Shown: positions 46,301 to 56,823 of the stretch, one piece after another
Numbering within the stretch: position 1 is the first letter of the stretch
Layout of the letters: every line of letters starts with the position of its first letter
NCBI GenBank assembly: GCA_964020085.1
Contig: OZ026605.1
Span: forward strand, 26,767,498 to 26,831,497
From: Micromussa lordhowensis
Taxonomy: Eukaryota > Cnidaria > Anthozoa > Scleractinia > Lobophylliidae
Length of the DNA stretch: 64,000 nt
Reading direction: 5' to 3'
Notes under the pieces: model-generated
Database searches by the model: none
What the model saw: only the letters and a program-made list of their open reading frames with translations
What the model was told of the DNA's origin: nothing
Made by a program: the position numbers and the translations under genes

Positions 46301-49089
46301 GAATATGGCCATCTGTAGAGAGAGAGAGAGAGAACATTAAATAAACAGATGTGCAATAAACCATGTCTAAACTGAAAAGATTAGCTTCACGTTCTAATCT
46401 GGAAATGGTTGCATTACATGTATGTTAGTAACTTCCACTGAAAGAGAGTCTTATAATAGCGTTTACAGCAAGAGAAGAAGGGGAAAATTTGCCACTGATT
46501 TTATATTTTTCCCCTCTAATCCTTATATCAATTTATTACAACAATAAAAAAATCCTTGTTGACAGCAAATACAAATACAGTGGAATCCCAATTTCTCAAA
46601 CCTTCATATTTTCAAACCTCCTAATATAATACACTGTAATTAATTAACCCTGATTTCTCAAGTGGCACTCCACTGTACTCTCTTAAAATAATGTCAAAAC
46701 AGCTGAAGACAGAGGGTCAACCAATTCCAAAGTGACCAAGTGTGTTTCTTCACAAAATGTTCCAATAATGAGATAATTGCCAATTATAAACTGCACCAAC
46801 TATCCTAAATGCAAGTTGCATACATTGTAACTGATCTTACCTCCAACACTCGTAGAGGGCAGAGATGTTTCTTTAAATCACAGATATGGGCGTGGTTAAT
46901 CCCCACATACATCCAGCCATACAGATTGATTCCAAACAGAAACAGTTCCAGTATGAACAGAAACAGTCCTCTGTACATACGGAATGCAGGCTCCCACTGG
47001 ATGTCTTTGTCAGCTTTGATGGCTGTAAAGGCAAATAAGAAATCCAAAAATAATTAATTAATTCAGACAATAGTAACGGCAAAGATTAGAATTTGCACCC
47101 TCTTTTCAAAAGGGCCTACTCAACTAGTCCTGGCCTATTCTTATGAATCAGCAATTTGTTCCTATATTAATTAAGTTTCACTAGTTTAAGTTTGAGCTGA
47201 GAACAATTTTTTGTTAGTTAAAAGAGTTATGTGGTAGAATCTTGATTTTTCGAACCTCCAAGGGAAATGAAATTTGGTTTGAAAAATTAGTAGGTTGAGA
47301 GATGGGTGTAAAATTATAGTAATCAGCTGATTGGTGATCCACTGAGGGGAGGGAAATGACTTTTGTTGGAGAAGTTTGAAAAATTAAGGGGTTTGAAAAA
47401 TCAAGGTTGTTCTGTAATTTATGTCCCTTAGAGTAGGTTTAACCTAGTTTACAGTTTACTTTGGGCCTGCCAAGGTCAAAAAATAAAAATAACTGTCCCA
47501 CCCAAATAAGTGCCTTTATCCAAGAAGAGCCCTTCTTCAGACCGCCAAAATTTATAAGTGCCCCAATTGAGTGCACACAATAACTGACAGACAGAAATTT
47601 CTGCATTAAATCTTCCTTAATCTTTACACAGACCAAAATAGGCCTAAGGTCCACAGAGCCCTTGTGTGGGACTACAGGATTCAGTTTCTCCCTCGTTCCC
47701 TATTAATAAATTCCACTGTTCCCTTGTTTGTCAAAGTTCCCTTTAATAGCAGAGATCCATGTTGTATCTCTTGTTTCCTCAAATTAATCCCAAAAATATC
47801 CCTCGTTCCCAAATAAAATGGTCATGTTCCCTAGGCTTGTTCCCCAAAATCCCTGGGAGCCCCTCCCCGGCCCCACTCCACCAATGGTGTATAGGTTACT
47901 TCTGTTTGCTTCATTGACAAAGGCTTTAGAGTCAGTACCTATTTACCTAGCTAGCACATTACATTTATTGTTCCAGCCTTGTGGTAGCAGGATAACAATT
48001 GTTATTTGTGTCACCGTGGAGAGAAAGGCACCAAGCTGGTGGGCAAGAATTTCCACATGTACCTCTGAATTTATAGTTTTACGAAATGATGATCAACTTC
48101 ATACCTGCTATAATCAACACAGTAAATAACACAAAGAACATGCCACTTAGAAGACCAAGGCGAAATATCAGCCAAAATTTGAAGTATGGCTGAAACAAAA
48201 AATGACCACATTTTAGCCACAATATATCTTTCATTTTAAAAGACATGAGACACCATCACAATTATTGTGAATGCATTTTTCCCAGAATTTAATAGAGCCT
48301 GAAAATAAGCAAGGTCTGAAGGGTATTTGAATCCATGACTTGGGCAGATCTAGGCAGTTCGCGTTCCACATTTAAAGAACCTCAGAATGCCAGGAAATAC
48401 TGTTTCCTAGGACCTAACTTTTAAAAATTTTCAGGGGGAGGATGCCAATGAAACACCCTACAGGGGACTGCCTTCATTGGTCTGTATCTCGAAACCACTT
48501 CTCTAAAATCCTGTATCTACCCCACCATGGCTGATACAATAATGGCAGAGTGGTCTGAGTGACTGAGAGTGACTGGGCTATCAAGCCAACTGGGAGCTGG
48601 TAATGTGCATTTCTAACTTACTATTAAGTATCTCAACAAACCATACCTCTGTATCTGACTTTGTTTCATCTGAGACATTTTCAGCTTCTGTCTTCTGATG
48701 GTAGCTCTGATCTGTCATCTCCACATCAACTTCACATCCCTTGTATTTGATAAGATTGATAAAATACATGAATGAGCTACCCTTGAATCAGACCCATGCC
48801 TTTTACTAACTCTTGTTTCAATTAACTTTTCATTTGACTGCTGCAGCAAAAATCAGAGTACCGGTAATTATTTAAACAAAATAATCAAAAACTTGCTCTA
48901 AAACATTGTCATTTTGTTTCTTTTATTATTGATGAAGAAAGAAAACCTCTTATAGGAGTTCAAGTGACTGTTTCAATTTTCTTCCCAATTTATTGGCAGC
49001 TAAAGATCAAACAAGTGTTAATAACTGTCCAGTAGCTTTTCGGTGAATTTGTGACGGGATCAAAAACTCAAAATATGATAGCTAATTAA

Positions 49090-49163
<74 letters not shown>

Positions 49164-49164
49164 A

Positions 49165-49201
<37 letters not shown>

Positions 49202-49346
49202 TTTTATTAAAAACGCCCTCAAAATATAGAAAACTAGACTACAATTAAAATAAAAAGGCCCAAAAAATCATGCATACGCTCACCATTTTTGTAGATCATG
49301 GTATAATGGCTCATATACCATGATGGCTAAGCCAATGAAAACTCTC

Positions 49347-49380
<34 letters not shown>

Positions 49381-50937
49381 TTCGCAATATGTAAATTTTG
49401 CCTTGAAGCCTGATGCATTTTCATTCCCAGAAATGTCCTTTGTTTTTCCAACCATGCTTCATACAAAGAAACTTACAGGAATGAATAACAACAAGACACA
49501 TGTGTGGGTAATATGTACTCGCATTTAAACACATATGGCCATTTGTGTACAAAAAAATATAAAAGCTTTCATTTGATTAAAGGCGTACGTCGGAAATAAC
49601 GATCTACGGTTAGCTCTGGTTTCTTTCATGTAAGTTAAGGTGATGTCGTTTCGTTTCGTTCCGTTCGTAGACGTTTCGGCCGCTGTTTCGGTCGTTTCGT
49701 TCCGTTGTTCTAGGATTTAGTACGCGTCTAAAGAGATTTTGTTTTGTTTTCAGATGCACACCCTTTCATATCGAAATGTTGGCCTTGAGAGTTCAGACAA
49801 AAGAATTTATTTCATACGTATTTTATACAAAGCAGTTATTACGCAGTTCTTTACAAAATGTTGATTCGCAAGGGCAGGTATGTTTTGCAGGTTGCAGGTT
49901 GCAGGTTGAAAAATGGACTTTTAAGTCTGAGTTAGTCTACTTAGCACTTCGGTTAGCCTGAATAGCACTCCGGTTAGCCTAAATTAGCTTAGGTTGCTTG
50001 CGGTTAGCCTTTATACTGGGGTTTATTCGACTTTAACTCGAATAAACACGTCGTTTCAACCTGCAACCTGCAACCTGCAACCTGCAAAACATACCTGCCG
50101 GATTCGCAATTAATTTTGGGTTGACTCAGCGTAAGAAATATTTCAGTTGAGATGCCCTGACCTTTTTACTGACTTGCCTATAAGCTTTAATTTATTTGAA
50201 CGATTTCTGCCTTCAACTAATACTTTAACTCCTTCATTCCTAATTCAAATCATCCATATTTAAGTTATATAAGCTTATATCTTTGAAGTTAGTACTAACA
50301 GAGAATTGAAATAAGTTACGTAAAACTAATACATCTTATTGGACCCCTGTTGATAATCGGTATCATCTCCTTTCCGCTTTCTTAAATTAGAGAAATTTTT
50401 GCTGCATTAATAAGCTTAAATTAGGTGTTTCATAGATACTGTTAGGAGCTGGCGAAAATTGTCGTAGGGCTCGAAGGGGCATAAATTAAGCTTAATTTTA
50501 AATTCAAAACAAGGCCAAATCACGTCTGCACTAAGTGAAAGCGTAACGGGAATTTAATCTGCGTCGTCGCATTTAACTCACATATAAGCTTATGCATCTT
50601 GCACCTCGACGTGGCATTCGAAACAGTATATTTTTAGAAGCTCCTGGTTCGAAAATTAGAAACAGCACAGACGAAACGAGGAAGAAATCGCAATGTGTTT
50701 CAAGCGTCATGGCCTCTTTTCATATTCAAATTTATGAGCAAGGTATTTAAATAGTGGTGTTGGGTCGCTCGGTAAAAGGGTAAAAGCCATGAACATTTGA
50801 TATCAACGGATGAAACTTTAACTTACCTGATAAGTTGGAACTCTTGCGTAAGCACGACTTGAAGCTTTCGCCCGCTTCTTTTCTTTAGAGTCGGCCTCCA
50901 AGCTTTGCACGACCATCATCAACGCTTTGAAATGCAT
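42989..50937 (-). CDS. XPR1-like: XPR1-like EXS-domain membrane protein without SPX domain, complete, 10 coding exons
   Basis: Exons (high to low): 50937-50827, 48739-48647, 48189-48105, 47022-46841, 46312-46133, 45975-45834, 45077-44883, 44304-44144, 43715-43582, 43118-42989; 1413 nt, 470 aa, frame kept. The C-terminal two thirds match XPR1 (SLC53A1), the animal phosphate exporter: [91 protein letters not shown], with about eight or more hydrophobic segments and an acidic tail ([18 protein letters not shown]). XPR1 proteins normally start with an SPX domain of some 170 residues that senses inositol pyrophosphates. Here the first exon reads [20 protein letters not shown] and the second is acidic and polar; I see no SPX. 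EXS-only proteins (ERD1 type) are known in fungi and plants. Either this is an EXS-only paralogue or an SPX-coding first exon was missed upstream. Confidence 0.88.
43223..43321. repeat. (AAT)n microsatellite, about 100 bp
   Basis: More than thirty consecutive AAT units in the last intron of the EXS gene. Confidence 0.95.
45462..45750. mobile_element. Long palindromic MITE (GGGTGCATTTCTTTAAG ends)
   Basis: Left GGTGCATTTCTTTAAGGTAA and right TTCTTAAGAAACGCACCC are inverted. The core hairpin TTGGTTCCTTTGATGCACCA and complement meets near 45603. EXS gene intron. Confidence 0.8.
46575..46678. mobile_element. MITE with TACAGTGGAATCCC ends
   Basis: TACAGTGGAATCCCAATTTC at the left and AGTGGCACTCCACTGTA at the right. 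TA-flanked CAGTG ends suggest a pogo-like class. EXS gene intron. Confidence 0.6.
47227..47417. mobile_element. MITE with TAGAATCTTGATTTTTCGAACC ends
   Basis: Left GTAGAATCTTGATTTTTCGA; right TTGAAAAATCAAGGTTGTTC. Interior TTTGGTTTGAAAAATTAG. Probably related to the 46575 element. EXS gene intron. Confidence 0.65.
49084..49206. mobile_element. Palindromic MITE (AACAATTATTCCAT family, copy 2)
   Basis: AACAATTATTCCATGAGCGC and complement GCGCGAGTGGAATAATTGTT with inner GTTGGATATGAGATGAT; same family as 24682-24805. Confidence 0.85.
49872..50100. mobile_element. Foldback MITE with inverted (GGTTGCA)n heptamers, 9-bp target duplication
   Basis: Left GGGCAGGTATGTTTTGCAGG, right complement CGGCAGGTATGTTTTGCAGG; both arms hold three to four tandem 7-bp GGTTGCA units. 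The 9-mer GATTCGCAA flanks both sides exactly (49863-49871 and 50101-50109). The interior repeats CGGTTAGCCT. First intron of the EXS gene. Confidence 0.85.
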
Positions 50938-53562
50938 GGTGATCGTTGGCTGAATGATTTGATCAGTGGAAATGTTCAAAATAATGCGAACGGGAAACTA
51001 TTATGCAATCAAGATCACGGCACTGAATGAGTTTCATCAAGGGACTTATTATTTCTTTAGTTGTCGTTTCTACAATGCTGTACATTGGAAAAGAAGAGAT
51101 AGAGAAGAAAAAGCGCAGTGAAAGCAGAGCCGAAGGTGTGCAAGAAGAACCTGCATAATCTGGGCAAAAACAAAGCGTATTTGTTTTCACTTGTCAGTCA
51201 CATGGTTGAAACTAGCCAATAGTAGGGCGAGCATACGAGGTGTATTGTTTGACCGGAAAGCCGGCGGAAAACTGGGCGGAAAGCCTTGGCATAGACCCCG
51301 GGAAAAGTAAACAAGTTACAGTGAACAAAAGGCTTATCTATAAGCTATTTGAAAGGTTTTGGTAGGCTAAGTAAAACAATGTATTATTCCCAAGGTTAGC
51401 AAGATTTGTGTATATAAATAGAACGCAAACCAACCAGATTGCTCTTTTGGCAATGTTTTATAATTAATTTTCTAAGTATTGGACCAGGCACTGAGCCGAA
51501 TGAGGTTTTCTTGTAGCTCTATATGGATTGCGTTTTCGAAAAAGTGAACTTACACGCAAAAAAAAACCTTTTCCAAAACTTTCTTTACCGCCGGTCCTTC
51601 TAATCCAGAGCTTTTTTTCACCCGGGAGCATACCTACCAGGGAGCCCGTGCGTGGGAGAGATCATTTACCGGATATCAAACCGGTGACCAAAGAGAAAAG
51701 AGATAATCTTCTCCTCAAAGTCCCTGGACATCATTTATATGCACTTTTTTGTTTTGCAAAATCTTCTTTTTCCAAGCACATCGAGGCTAAAACAAAACAT
51801 TTTGATAAGAATATATCCAAGCATGAAAAGCATTGTAAATTCACTTTTTTTCTCTAACATAACCAAGGTCAACCAACTTAATCGGAAAGCAAGGAAAAGC
51901 GGAAAAGCACGTGCAACGCAATGTAACACGATATAGACACCAAATATCAATTTGACAGCTCAAGTCCCGGTCCGTTTTATTTTTAAAAGTGAAATGCACG
52001 TTCTATTCCTTGAAGTCTAAGAATGTGTAAAAGAATATTTCCAGCTTAAAGTCGACAGAAAAGAAGAATATCTAACCTGGGCATGAAAAATATAGATTCT
52101 TGAATTTAAAGATTTAAAAAAGAGTGTACGTGCCGATATGAGGCGAGGACACAAACGTCATTTTTACAGGTCAAACATTAATAACACGAATTCGATGAGT
52201 ACATTATTTTCACCTTCCGACCACACGAACTCTCTCTTTTTTTTTACCCTTATTATATGTGTCCTGTCGTTTACTCTATTGGCTCCGGCTTTCTATAATA
52301 TTTCACTGTGCGGTAGTTGGGAGTTTTTCAAAATTTGCCGATATTTAAAGGGTCTTTAAATATATATTGCGTGACTAAATATCGGCGATTAGGCTGAGGG
52401 CGGGAGATGACTGACATTTCAGGCTACCCTGTCATGGTCGGTCATGTCTTCTTCGCGTACCTAGAAGTTTCCTTTTCGGGCTTCTATCTCGCTTCTATCG
52501 GGCTTTCCCTTGGAAAAAAGGGAACTAAAAAAATCCCAAAATTCAAAGATCGACGCGATGTGGCCTATTTTCATCCTTTAGAGCCTCCGATTCGTGTATC
52601 ACTGGGGTCCAGAAGGCCGAATCCAAGGCCAACGGGGCAGCCCGGGAGGGGGGAGTTGAGGGATGCTGGGTTGGGAAGTATTTGTTGCATGACAGGCCGC
52701 CCAAGCTGAGATAATCTTACGTAATAAGCGTTCGTGCCAAAAATATAAGAGTTTGTATGGGAACCTTTACGATCGGTCTATGAAGCAGTAATGCCGGTAC
52801 ATTCTACGGTGCATAACTTGTCATTTGTTCCCTCGCTCGCCGATCCTAAAATCGCCTTTTAAGACCTATTAAGTTGACAGACAGCAAGCAATACAGCATC
52901 TAGGAAAGATAAGGAGACTTTTTGTATTGTTGAGAACTTGCCAGTATTTCAACTCCGTTGACCGATTACTTAAGTTCAAATTTAACGTTAATGTTAGCCT
53001 TGACCGATTTTTACGCAAGGTGATCATGTGACAAATTGAACGTCTCCGATTGGACCGTGTTAGAAATGCATGCTGTTGATTCTGCTTTGAGAGAAAGCCA
53101 ACTCATACTCCAACTCTGAAGAGTTCCAAAAAATGTTTGTGGCCAGCGCCTATTTATCATCCTTTTATTTTCATTATTTTATCGGCTCATCCTCGGTGTA
53201 AGAACCTGTAGCACCCACCAGTGACGTAAAACAAAGAAGTCAAGATAACAGACCCTAACCCTAAATTAGGAATTATCACAAATGTTAAGAAAAGAGTAAA
53301 AATTTATAAGCAAAGGACGGATTCAGTTATTTCTCCAGACACTTTCCATGATGGAACGGTCAATTAAAGATTGCGTGACGAGCCCCAAGACTGTCCGATC
53401 GTGGAAAGACGTACCCTTCGAGACCCGGGGCCACAAGCCGTTTGTTGGGCTAGAGTATGTCGATACGGCGAGGAACTCAAAATAATCAGCGCTGAAAAGA
53501 ACAGAAGCCAGAAGAAGCTCCTCGCGTTTCTTTCCTACTTTTTGGCGCCGTTTTTTCCCTCC
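50938..53562. other. EXS gene upstream region and intergenic space
   Basis: The promoter and 5' UTR of the EXS gene should lie at about 50938-51300. I looked for an SPX-like exon on the minus strand and saw none. No other gene recognised; the largest frames (51528-51857, 52407-52709) show no domain. Confidence 0.4.
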
Positions 53563-53727
53563 TAGTCCATTTCCGAGTTACCTAAAGCCTCTCTTTCAAA
53601 GTGAGGCCTGGTGCCCAACCATTCATATATTTGCATGTGAATGAAATCTCATTTTCATACGAAAGGATGAGCACCAAGACTCGCTTTTAGAAAGAGGCTA
53701 AAGGTAATTCGGAAATGGCCTATTGTG
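53563..53727. mobile_element. MITE with AGTCCATTTCCGAGTTACCT ends
   Basis: AGTCCATTTCCGAGTTACCT at the left and AGGTAATTCGGAAATGGCC at the right are inverted; inner AAGCCTCTCTTTCAAAGTGA pairs with TCGCTTTTAGAAAGAGGCT. Confidence 0.8.
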
Positions 53728-54101
53728 GATGGCTCCTTGAAGTAAGAATGGAGAACCACTGAAAAAACAAACGATGGTTGAATAAGCAGGTGTTTAATGA
53801 GCTGCATTATTTTTTGTAGACAAAATAGAAAAACTACTACGAGTTCACAGAGATCCTCGAGTCACAAATAGCGTTACTAACTAGCCGATATCTCTCTATG
53901 GAATGCTACATATTCCAAATTTTGTAGAAAAATATTTGCGAGATCACACTACCCTACTCCAAATTCTATTTTCCTGAGACAAAAAGCATTAAAAAAACTA
54001 GCACTTGACACGATTAATCAAAACCTAGTGGACTATAACCTGTCCTTAATCATTTTGAACCTCAAACTGCGTTCCTAATCATAAAATTTCAGATTATTAA
54101 T

Positions 54102-54179
54102 TCATGAGTCCATGCTGTCATCCATTGAAGTTGACGAGTGACTACGGCCAGAAGCAGAGAGCCCTCGGCTGAAGGAAGA
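54102..54179 (-). CDS. Probable alternative last exon of the myosin heavy chain gene
   Basis: A very strong acceptor (long T tract then TTCTCTCTGCAG) is followed by 26 codons in phase 0: SSFSRGLSASGRSHSSTSMD, then DSMDS and a stop (54102-54104). Ser-rich short ends of this kind are typical non-helical tailpieces of myosin II heavy chains. It lies 2.6 kb beyond the coding end at 56824. A phase-0 donor inside the other last exon, after CAGACGTCAAGAGAG at GTCTCT (near 56938), would join ...GRQTSRE to SSFSRG. That donor is weak, so the exact upstream junction is uncertain. Confidence 0.55.
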   Translation of the reverse strand, partial: SSFSRGLSASGRSHSSTSMDDSMDS

Positions 54180-56820
54180 CTGCAGAGAGAACAAAAAAAA
54201 CAAACAAATTAGTTTGAGGTTATTTTAGGGCAGACATCGATAATGAATGAGACCAAGTTGGGTGAGGGTGTGTAGGGGCTGTTTTGGAAAGGTCCATTCT
54301 AAGCAGCTGACTTAAATGTGATTATTTCTAGGGGAAAATCAGTCTGAATAATCACTAAACCCGATTTTATTCAGAGTTAGGTTTGATGTGTGCTTTTAAG
54401 TAGCCACGAGGGGGGTGACTGGGGAGGGAGGTTTCTACCAAGAGGAGGGCAGAGATATGCCAACTATACTGCACATAAGTGATGCCAATTTCTGGCCAAA
54501 TTTTTGGAATACATCCCGCCAAAATTGTTAGCAGTTAACTGAGCACATAGTGAACAGGTGTAAAGGGAGAAACTGAGTGCTTACCCTTCTCAAGGGTGTG
54601 CTCGAGCCTATCGGTTGTGGAGGGCGGCTATAGGACACCTATCCCACAAACAGTGAGGGGTTAGAAACTCACTTCCAGATCTCCCTTTGCACGCATCCGT
54701 CTCTGACTTAGACGCCTGCACACACACCTTCAGCCAAATGGTACGCCGATCCGAATTCGAAAGTCAAGAGCAGCGAAATTTTCAGCTTCAGAAGGAGACT
54801 ATTTGCAGTGCAAGTGTTCAAAGTCAAGGAAAGAGGTGTGCAAAGTGTATAACAAGACATCAAAGATGTCAATAAGGATGGATGAGACAATGGTCGAGGC
54901 TGCTGAGGAGTGTAGTCAAGCGATTAATGCAAAAAATGACAGGAGTTACGAGCTTAGTGCAGTAATGGCTTTCACTGGGCGAGCGGTGAGATGAGAGTCA
55001 ATTGTGACACAAGTACGACGGAGTGAAGTGATCGTTGTAACGACACCGCAATGTTGGGATGGCTGAATCTCTGAGCGGATCAGTTACCTAAGTGCAATCT
55101 TCAATCCTCGCCGGGGCTAGGAGTGGGACTGCGGAGTCTCTGTGGCATAAACATGCCGAGAGAAAGTTAATAGAATACTTCACTAGTTGGCGCTTCAACT
55201 GTCGCAGCTGCTCACTGCCTCGCCCAGTGCAGCCTAACAACACCCACCGATACCCGACTAAATGGTACATGTATATGCGGAATCCCACTACGAGTTAGTC
55301 TGCTAAGTTCCGTATGAAGAGCCTTTTCGCATTCTGGTTGCGCGCGGATTGGAACGAGAACAAAATAATCGACGATGTTTTTGCGAGCGGCCAGAACGCG
55401 AAAAGCTCTTTGTATGGGATTTACGGGGACGCTTTCAACGTGGGCTATCTAAGAGTTGTTAAACCTTATATAGAGGAGTTACTATAGGAGCACAAGGAAC
55501 GAAGGAATACAGACAAGTTACAATACAAGGATCAGGAAATTCTAACACAACCAGTATATTATGACTGTATTATATTAGTGTTAGGTGCTCAAGATGGAAT
55601 GATAAACTATGGTTGAAAACCTTGACCTGCCACACGTGATTACGCTAGTTTTCATTGAGGTTGACGCAATTAAGTAAGCTTTACAGTAGCTGTCACTCAA
55701 GTCATTAGACATGTGGTTAGTTGGTTAGAAGATAACAAACCATAAAAACGTGTGGCACCCCTTAAATTACTTAAATAAATGAACAGAGCTGAGGGAAAAA
55801 ATAAAGACGATTGCACTATGGTGGTAAGAATATCAAAATAAATAACTCGTGATCAACTAAGCATGGACATAGAAGCACAAGCACAAAAGATATTTGCAAA
55901 GGAATTAGAAAGAAAGAATCAAGAGTAACATGAATTACAGGCGCCAAGATGTCAGATTGGTTCGTCATGTCACCATTAAGTAAACAACGATTTGTCAAAT
56001 AACCATCAACTTTCATTAAAATCGCTGTACTTTCGGAGGGCATTTATCAATGAGGCGAAACGAAAGGGTTGACAAAGGAACCATGTCAATTACCATTGAA
56101 ATCGAAAGTCGACTTTCCGGGAGATCTCGCTCAAGGTCATGTTTATCTAACTTGAAAGTTTATTATTGAAACGGGGCTCAACTTGTGACAAACTACACAA
56201 GCCACACAACAGTGTAATGCCGTTCACAATGGATTTGACGTTTGTTTGACCAATCATGCGTGTATGGGCTGTTATCGAAATGTCGTATCTTTTTTTCTAA
56301 TGCAAATTTCATTCTTTAGCGGTAAAAACAAACAATTACGAGGCAATATGTTATATAATCAATATTTACATTTCAGAGCAATAGCACCTTTCAACTCCTT
56401 GTCTGTTAATTTGTTTAGGTAAAGAAAGCCAATAATCTGTCAGTAGAGAAACGAGAAATTTTATTTACAGTTGGCTTAATAAAATCTGTTTTCTTTCGAG
56501 AGCAATTCGCATGAGACGTCTTTTGCAATCTTCGTTGGCTCTGGTTCTCATGGAATAATAAGCTTCCGTTACAACGTTCAATAATAAAAAAAGCTTTATT
56601 TCGAGAAGACTAAAACTCAAATTGGTGTTCGCGTGATTTTGACACGGCCTCGTATACGAGGTGAGTACTGACGGGGGTACGGACAGGAGTGCCCACGCGA
56701 GAACTTGGTGACATGACAAGACCAAAAGGCCGGCCGGCAGTTAAGTAAACACTGAGAGACAAGGTTACATTCCACAGGAAACGCGATATAAGCAAGCTCC
56801 TGATAAACACACTGGGGTTT
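54180..56820. other. Between the two myosin ends; no recognised gene
   Basis: If 54102-54179 belongs to the myosin gene this is an intron and partly 3' UTR. AATAAA-type signals on the minus strand (56595-56600 and 56459-56464) could end the isoform that stops at 56824. The stretch 54600-55500 has a somewhat different, GC-richer texture and may be decayed retroelement sequence, but I recognise no domain. Confidence 0.35.
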
Positions 56821-56823
56821 AAA

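Noticed and set aside
55092..55298. Short frame CRSCSLPRPVQPNNTHRYPT and neighbours at 54687-55298
   Set aside because: No recognisable domain; at most decayed retroelement sequence.
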